DNA from: Ruminococcaceae bacterium UBA5397
GTDB lineage: Bacteria; Bacillota; Clostridia; Oscillospirales; Acutalibacteraceae
NCBI GenBank assembly: GCA_002411615.1
Contig: DHOF01000133.1
Location: 1 to 17,677, forward strand
Direction of reading: 5' to 3'
Length of the DNA: 17,677 nucleotides
The notes under the pieces are model-generated. The model saw only the letters and a list, made by a program, of their open reading frames with translations. It ran no database searches and had not been told where the DNA came from. Shown in pieces: positions 13,950 through 17,677 of the stretch. Every line of letters starts with the position of its first letter. Positions within the stretch are counted from its first letter, which is position 1. Made by a program: the position numbers and the translations under genes.

Positions 13950-14495
13950 TTAAATTTTTTTATCTCTCAAAAGTGTAAGCACTCTCAATATCAGAATTTG
14001 TGTCTTTGCGTCTGGGATTTTTCCTTGTTCCACCATTTTTTTTGCTTTTTCCAATGGAATTTTTTCTACCTCCAAAAATTCATCTTCATCCAGGTCCTGC
14101 TTTCCGGTGGAATCGATCCGACAGGCATAAAGATGGAGTCTCTCATTTGTATATCCGGGAGAGGGAAAAATCTCTCCCAATTTAAAGTATTGTTTTCCTT
14201 CCGAACCGGTCTCTTCTCGAAGTTCACGCTTCACCGCCTCGAAAGGATCTTCTCCCGGCTCCAATTTTCCGGCAGGCGCTTCCAAAACTACCTGTCGATA
14301 TGGATAACGAAACTGTTTTACAAACAGCATTTCATTTTTTGGGGTCAGCGCGGCAACGCTGACCCCGCCAGGATGATCTACACATTCTCGCTTTACCATT
14401 CTGCCGTTCTCTAAAACAACGGTATCAACGTGCATTTTCAGAATGTGCCCTTCATAAAGAATTTTCTCTTCTTTGGTAGTTTCCTGTAGTTTCAT
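13950..14495 (-). CDS. nudF: NUDIX hydrolase, ADP-ribose pyrophosphatase type
   Basis: This 181-residue protein has a complete Nudix box: Gly76-x5-Glu82-x7-Arg90-Glu91-Leu92-x-Glu94-Glu95-x-Gly97. The preceding RYPYRQVVLEAPAGKLEPGE stretch and following SPGYTNERLHLY are typical of the ADP-ribose pyrophosphatase (NudF/YqkG) branch. The enzyme splits ADP-ribose to AMP and ribose 5-phosphate in the cytoplasm; related sugar nucleotides are possible. The ATG is inside the ATGA overlap with the lipoprotein stop, and the AAAGGAG site lies in the end of that gene, so translation is coupled. A perfect 10-bp inverted repeat lies within the coding sequence at 14341-14366. Confidence 0.92.
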   Translation of the reverse strand: MKLQETTKEEKILYEGHILKMHVDTVVLENGRMVKRECVDHPGGVSVAALTPKNEMLFVKQFRYPYRQVVLEAPAGKLEPGEDPFEAVKRELREETGSEGKQYFKLGEIFPSPGYTNERLHLYACRIDSTGKQDLDEDEFLEVEKIPLEKAKKMVEQGKIPDAKTQILILRVLTLLRDKKI

Positions 14496-15091
14496 CCCAC
14501 GGCCGCTCCTTTTCCGGCATAATGATAGGAAAAGTTCGGATCTATCTGATAAATTTTTTCATAGAGTGTCTTCGTTTTATTTTTATAATACGAAAGTGTA
14601 CGGCTGGAATATTCCAGATTAGCCATATTTCCCATACTGGAAGTTTGCTTTTGAATCTGAGAAAGGTCCTGACTTTTTTGATTGACCCAGTCTTCCTGTT
14701 CTTTCTTAATAGCTTCTTTGTCATCTGGGGAAGATTTTTCGAGCAGAAAATCATAGGCAGCAGCTTCTTCATTGAGCCAAATTTCCGAATAGCGGTCTGC
14801 TAATCCGACCATATCGACCATACTCAATGCTTTTTTGCTGTCAGCTTCATAATCTGCATCGATTGGATTTTGTGAAAACTTCTGTTCAAACGGGCTGAGT
14901 GCCTCAGAAGAAGCATTGCTTCTCACGGTTTCTCCTTCACTTAAAACAGTTGAAACCGTACTCTGCTGTGCTGACGGCGTCGTTTGAGAAACACCAGAAG
15001 AAGCCGTTTTTACGGTCTCGCCGCAGCCCGAAAGGGATACACACAAAACGCAGCCTAAGAAAAGTACAAAAAGTCTTTCTTTCAATTTCAT
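14492..15091 (-). CDS. Putative lipoprotein of unknown function, coupled to gyrA
   Basis: This 199-residue protein starts with a lipoprotein signal peptide: basic MKLKER, a hydrophobic stretch, and lipobox Leu20-Ser21-Gly22-Cys23. A Ser/Thr/Gln-rich linker (about 25-65) is followed by a helical, charged domain (about 70-190) with no family I recognise. It should be anchored to the outer face of the membrane. The start at 15091 is one base beyond the gyrA stop, with AAAAGGAAGAG inside the gyrA end as ribosome site. The open frame extends into gyrA up to 15208 but has no signal peptide at that point, so the longer form is rejected. It overlaps nudF by four bases. Confidence 0.85.
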   Translation of the reverse strand: MKLKERLFVLFLGCVLCVSLSGCGETVKTASSGVSQTTPSAQQSTVSTVLSEGETVRSNASSEALSPFEQKFSQNPIDADYEADSKKALSMVDMVGLADRYSEIWLNEEAAAYDFLLEKSSPDDKEAIKKEQEDWVNQKSQDLSQIQKQTSSMGNMANLEYSSRTLSYYKNKTKTLYEKIYQIDPNFSYHYAGKGAAVG

Positions 15092-15092
15092 T

Positions 15093-17594
15093 TTACTCTT
15101 CCTTTTCGCAGTCTTCTTCTGAAGAATCGGCATCATCTTCGGGTAACTCGTCGATTTCTTCATCCTCTTCATGAGCCGTTCTTGCGATAGTAACAACTTT
15201 GCTTTCATTGATCAAGCGCATCAAACGAACTCCTTTACTAGGTCTTGCACAGATTCGAATGCTTTCCGCCGGAATTCGAATAATAATTCCATCAGAAGCA
15301 ATCAAAATAATATCATCATGGAGATCGACTGTTTTAATCGCGGCAACACAGCCATAATCATTGATATGATAATTGGTAAGTCCTTTTCCGCCTCTTGTCT
15401 GAATTCGATAATCACCGATCGGAGAAAGCCGTCCGAATCCGGTCTCGCTTACCGTAAGAATATAAGCATCCTCTCTAAGCGTACTCATTCCGATTACATA
15501 GTCGCTTTCTTTTAGGTGGATTGCCTTGACTCCACGGGCAGTTCTTCCCATCGGACGCACATCGTTTTCATTAAACCGAATTGCCATACCGAGATACGTT
15601 CCGACCAAAAGATCACTGTCTCCATCCGTTAAGCGCACCCATGAAAGTTCATCGCCATCTTCAAGAGTCAATGCAATTAATCCGCCTTTTCTCGCGGTAT
15701 CAAAGGCAGAAAGCTCCGTCCTTTTAATGATTCCGTTTTTAGTCACCATGCAAAGATATTTATCAAAATCAAAGGAGGGAACCCGAATCATTGAGGTAAC
15801 TCGTTCATCTTGTATAATCGGCAGCAAATTTGCAATATTAACGCCTTTTCCTGTACGGCTGCCTTCCGGAATCTCATAGCACTTGAGTCGATAAACCTTG
15901 CCGAAATTTGTAAAGAACAACACATAGTCATGGCTGCCGCAGACAAACATCTCGGTAGCAACGTCCTCTTCCCGACGGGTCATGCCACTGATTCCACGGC
16001 CGCCGCGATTTTGAATATGATAGGTATCCGTAGCAAGACGCTTTACATATCCAAACTGGGTCATTGTTAAAACGCATTCTTCCCTTGGAATCAGGTCTTC
16101 AATATCCACTTCTCCAGAAACCGCCATGATTTCCGTTTTGCGTTCATCGGCATACTTTTGTTTAATTTTGAGTGCTTCTTCTTTTACGATTGTGCTGACA
16201 CGTTCATCGTGCGCCAAAATATCGTTGAGGTCTTTGACCTTGACTTCAATCGCAGAAAGTTCTTCTTCCAATTTTTGCCGTTCCAAACCGGTCAATGCAC
16301 CCAAAGGCATTTGCACAATGGCCTGTGTTTGAATATCATCCAAACCGAATCGTTCGGTCATTCTGTTGCGGGCGGTAATGCGGTCTTTGCTGGAACGAAT
16401 AATTGAAATGATTTCGTCAATATTATCAACCGCAATTTTGAGACCTTCCAGGATATGAACTCTTGCCATGGCTTTTTCAAGCTCATATTTGGTTCTGCGG
16501 ACAACGACTTCTTTCTGGAACTTAATATATTCTTCCAAGAGTTGTTTTAAAGTCAGACATTTTGGTTCTCCGTTGACAATTGCCAACATATTAACTCCAA
16601 ATGTTGTCTGCATCTGGGTAAAAGAATAAAGCTGATTCAAAACAATCTGCGGAGAAGCATCTCTTTTAACCGTGATGGTCATATGCATGCCGTTGCGGTC
16701 AGAATGATCCTCTACATTGGAAATTCCTTCGATTCTCTTATCTTTGACCAAATCTGCAATGGATTCAATCAGTCTTGCTTTATTGACCTGATAGGGAAGC
16801 TCTGTTACGACGATCGAAAATCGATTGTTCTTTTCTTCTACGATCTCCGCTCTTGCACGAACAATAATTCTGCCGCGGCCGGTTGCATAACCTGCACGAA
16901 TTCCAGACCTGCCCATAATAATACCGGCAGTTGGAAAATCTGGTCCCTTGATATACTGCATCAAGCCTTCCAGCTCAATTTCAGGATCATCAATCAATGC
17001 ACACATGCCGTCGATTACTTCTGCCATATTATGAGGCGGAATGTTGGTCGCCATACCAACAGCAATTCCGGTCGAACCGTTAACCAGAAGATTTGGAAAA
17101 TGGCTTGGCAAAACCGTTGGTTCTTTTCGGCTGTCATCATAGTTCGGACGAAAATCAACGGTATTTTTATCGATATCCTGCAGCATTTCTACTGCAACTT
17201 TGCTCATTCTAGCTTCTGTATAACGATAGGCAGCCGGTGGATCTCCATCAACTGAACCAAAGTTTCCGTGTCCATCCACCAACATATAACGCATAGAAAA
17301 GTCCTGTGCCAGACGCACCAAAGCATCATAAACGGAAGCATCTCCATGAGGATGATATTTTCCCAAAACGTCGCCGACCGTTGCCGCACATTTTTTATAG
17401 GCTTTATCCGGTGTTAATCCTGCTTCATACATCGTGTAGAGAATTCGGCGATGAACCGGCTTCAATCCATCCCGCACATCCGGCAGGGCACGGCTGACGA
17501 TTACCGACATAGAATAATCCAAAAAAGACTTTCGAATCTCCTTTTCCAGATCAACCGGTATAATATTTTGTTTTTGCTGCTCTAAATCATCCAT
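15093..17594 (-). CDS. gyrA: DNA gyrase subunit A
   Basis: This 833-residue subunit A is essentially full length. It has the [26 protein letters not shown]-terminus (split here: [15 protein letters not shown], then [10 protein letters not shown]), the active-site Tyr125 in AAYRYTEAR, and a coiled-coil and tower region to about residue 490. The C-terminal beta-pinwheel carries a GyrA-box, QNRGGRG, at about 528-534, which separates GyrA from ParC. The final 28 residues are strongly acidic. In the quinolone region Ala86 and Ser87 stand where most bacteria have Ser-Ala, with Asp90 kept. The start is the ATG at 17594 behind AGGAGGG; a TTG just ahead (17597) is also possible. It heads a coupled group with a lipoprotein gene and nudF. 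Confidence 0.97.
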   Translation of the reverse strand: MDDLEQQKQNIIPVDLEKEIRKSFLDYSMSVIVSRALPDVRDGLKPVHRRILYTMYEAGLTPDKAYKKCAATVGDVLGKYHPHGDASVYDALVRLAQDFSMRYMLVDGHGNFGSVDGDPPAAYRYTEARMSKVAVEMLQDIDKNTVDFRPNYDDSRKEPTVLPSHFPNLLVNGSTGIAVGMATNIPPHNMAEVIDGMCALIDDPEIELEGLMQYIKGPDFPTAGIIMGRSGIRAGYATGRGRIIVRARAEIVEEKNNRFSIVVTELPYQVNKARLIESIADLVKDKRIEGISNVEDHSDRNGMHMTITVKRDASPQIVLNQLYSFTQMQTTFGVNMLAIVNGEPKCLTLKQLLEEYIKFQKEVVVRRTKYELEKAMARVHILEGLKIAVDNIDEIISIIRSSKDRITARNRMTERFGLDDIQTQAIVQMPLGALTGLERQKLEEELSAIEVKVKDLNDILAHDERVSTIVKEEALKIKQKYADERKTEIMAVSGEVDIEDLIPREECVLTMTQFGYVKRLATDTYHIQNRGGRGISGMTRREEDVATEMFVCGSHDYVLFFTNFGKVYRLKCYEIPEGSRTGKGVNIANLLPIIQDERVTSMIRVPSFDFDKYLCMVTKNGIIKRTELSAFDTARKGGLIALTLEDGDELSWVRLTDGDSDLLVGTYLGMAIRFNENDVRPMGRTARGVKAIHLKESDYVIGMSTLREDAYILTVSETGFGRLSPIGDYRIQTRGGKGLTNYHINDYGCVAAIKTVDLHDDIILIASDGIIIRIPAESIRICARPSKGVRLMRLINESKVVTIARTAHEEDEEIDELPEDDADSSEEDCEKEE

Positions 17595-17611
17595 CAACGG
17601 ATACCCTCCTA

Positions 17612-17677
17612 TTATTCACTCTCTAAATAAACTTTTTCGATCTGATTCCACTCTTGCTCAGTAAAAGCCCTGCGGGG
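17612..17677 (-). CDS. 3' end of an unidentified gene upstream of gyrA
   Basis: The frame is open from the window edge to a TAA at 17614-17612, giving 21 residues: [10 protein letters not shown] followed by [11 protein letters not shown]. The gyrA Shine-Dalgarno starts 2 bases after this stop, the spacing expected for the preceding gene of an operon. It does not look like the usual GyrB C-terminus, so gyrB is probably not the direct neighbour. Too short to assign; it could also be chance. Confidence 0.4.
   Translation of the reverse strand, partial: PRRAFTEQEWNQIEKVYLESE

Noticed and set aside
15092..15208. N-terminal extension of the lipoprotein gene into gyrA
   Set aside because: It would bury the signal peptide and lipobox 60 residues inside the protein; the ATG at 15091 yields a standard lipoprotein start with a ribosome site.
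1..17677. tRNA/rRNA genes, CRISPR repeats, insertion sequences, attachment sites
   Set aside because: No cloverleaf with CCA-type ends, no regularly spaced repeats, no transposase or integrase, and no long terminal repeats were seen when reading both strands.

Overview
This window looks like chromosomal DNA of a Gram-positive anaerobe of the class Clostridia, most likely in or near the Oscillospiraceae/Ruminococcaceae. The pointers are strong AGGAGG-type ribosome binding sites, sigma-A promoters with TATAAT, U-tailed hairpin terminators, a CarD-type regulator, a lipoprotein signal with an LSGC lipobox, and GyrA and NUDIX proteins of Firmicutes type. No rRNA, tRNA, CRISPR array or transposon was seen. 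The genus is an inference from protein style and was not tested by alignment.

Bases 1 to about 8150, plus strand, form one catabolic cluster. In order: the 3' end of a TRAP transporter solute-binding protein (dctP-like); a hairpin terminator or attenuator; the small and large TRAP membrane subunits (dctQ, dctM); a D-2-hydroxyacid dehydrogenase; a zinc alcohol/polyol dehydrogenase; kduD; a small VOC/glyoxalase-fold protein; kduI; kdgK; eda; and a terminator. KduI, KduD, KdgK and Eda are the complete route from 5-dehydro-4-deoxy-D-glucuronate (the product made from unsaturated uronic acids cut out of pectin or glycosaminoglycans) through 2-keto-3-deoxygluconate (KDG) and KDPG to pyruvate and glyceraldehyde 3-phosphate. 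The TRAP system most simply imports the acid substrate. Two dehydrogenases and the VOC protein have no place in that textbook route and are the most interesting part of the cluster. No lyase, uronate isomerase or transcription factor is present in the window; they may lie upstream.

Bases 8200 to 9703, plus strand, hold a monocistronic carD-like gene with a near-consensus sigma-A promoter and its own terminator, then an SDR oxidoreductase with an extended -10 promoter and a TTG start. The SDR gene runs tail to tail into the minus-strand genes with only 4 bases between the stop codons.

Bases 9708 to 17677, minus strand, read right to left, hold: the 3' end of an unidentified gene; gyrA; a small lipoprotein gene one base after the gyrA stop; a NUDIX ADP-ribose pyrophosphatase overlapping the lipoprotein gene by ATGA; an unknown two-helix membrane protein; a terminator; then a second run with its own promoter containing a GNAT acetyltransferase, a membrane-anchored SGNH hydrolase, glutamyl-Q-tRNA(Asp) synthetase and a short CorA-type metal transporter. 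This half is housekeeping plus small accessory genes and is visibly more A+T-rich than the uronate cluster.

Several starts were set downstream of the longest open frame, because the longer frames begin inside a terminator (dctQ), a Shine-Dalgarno sequence (kduD, kdgK), a promoter element (carD, SDR) or the preceding gene (lipoprotein).
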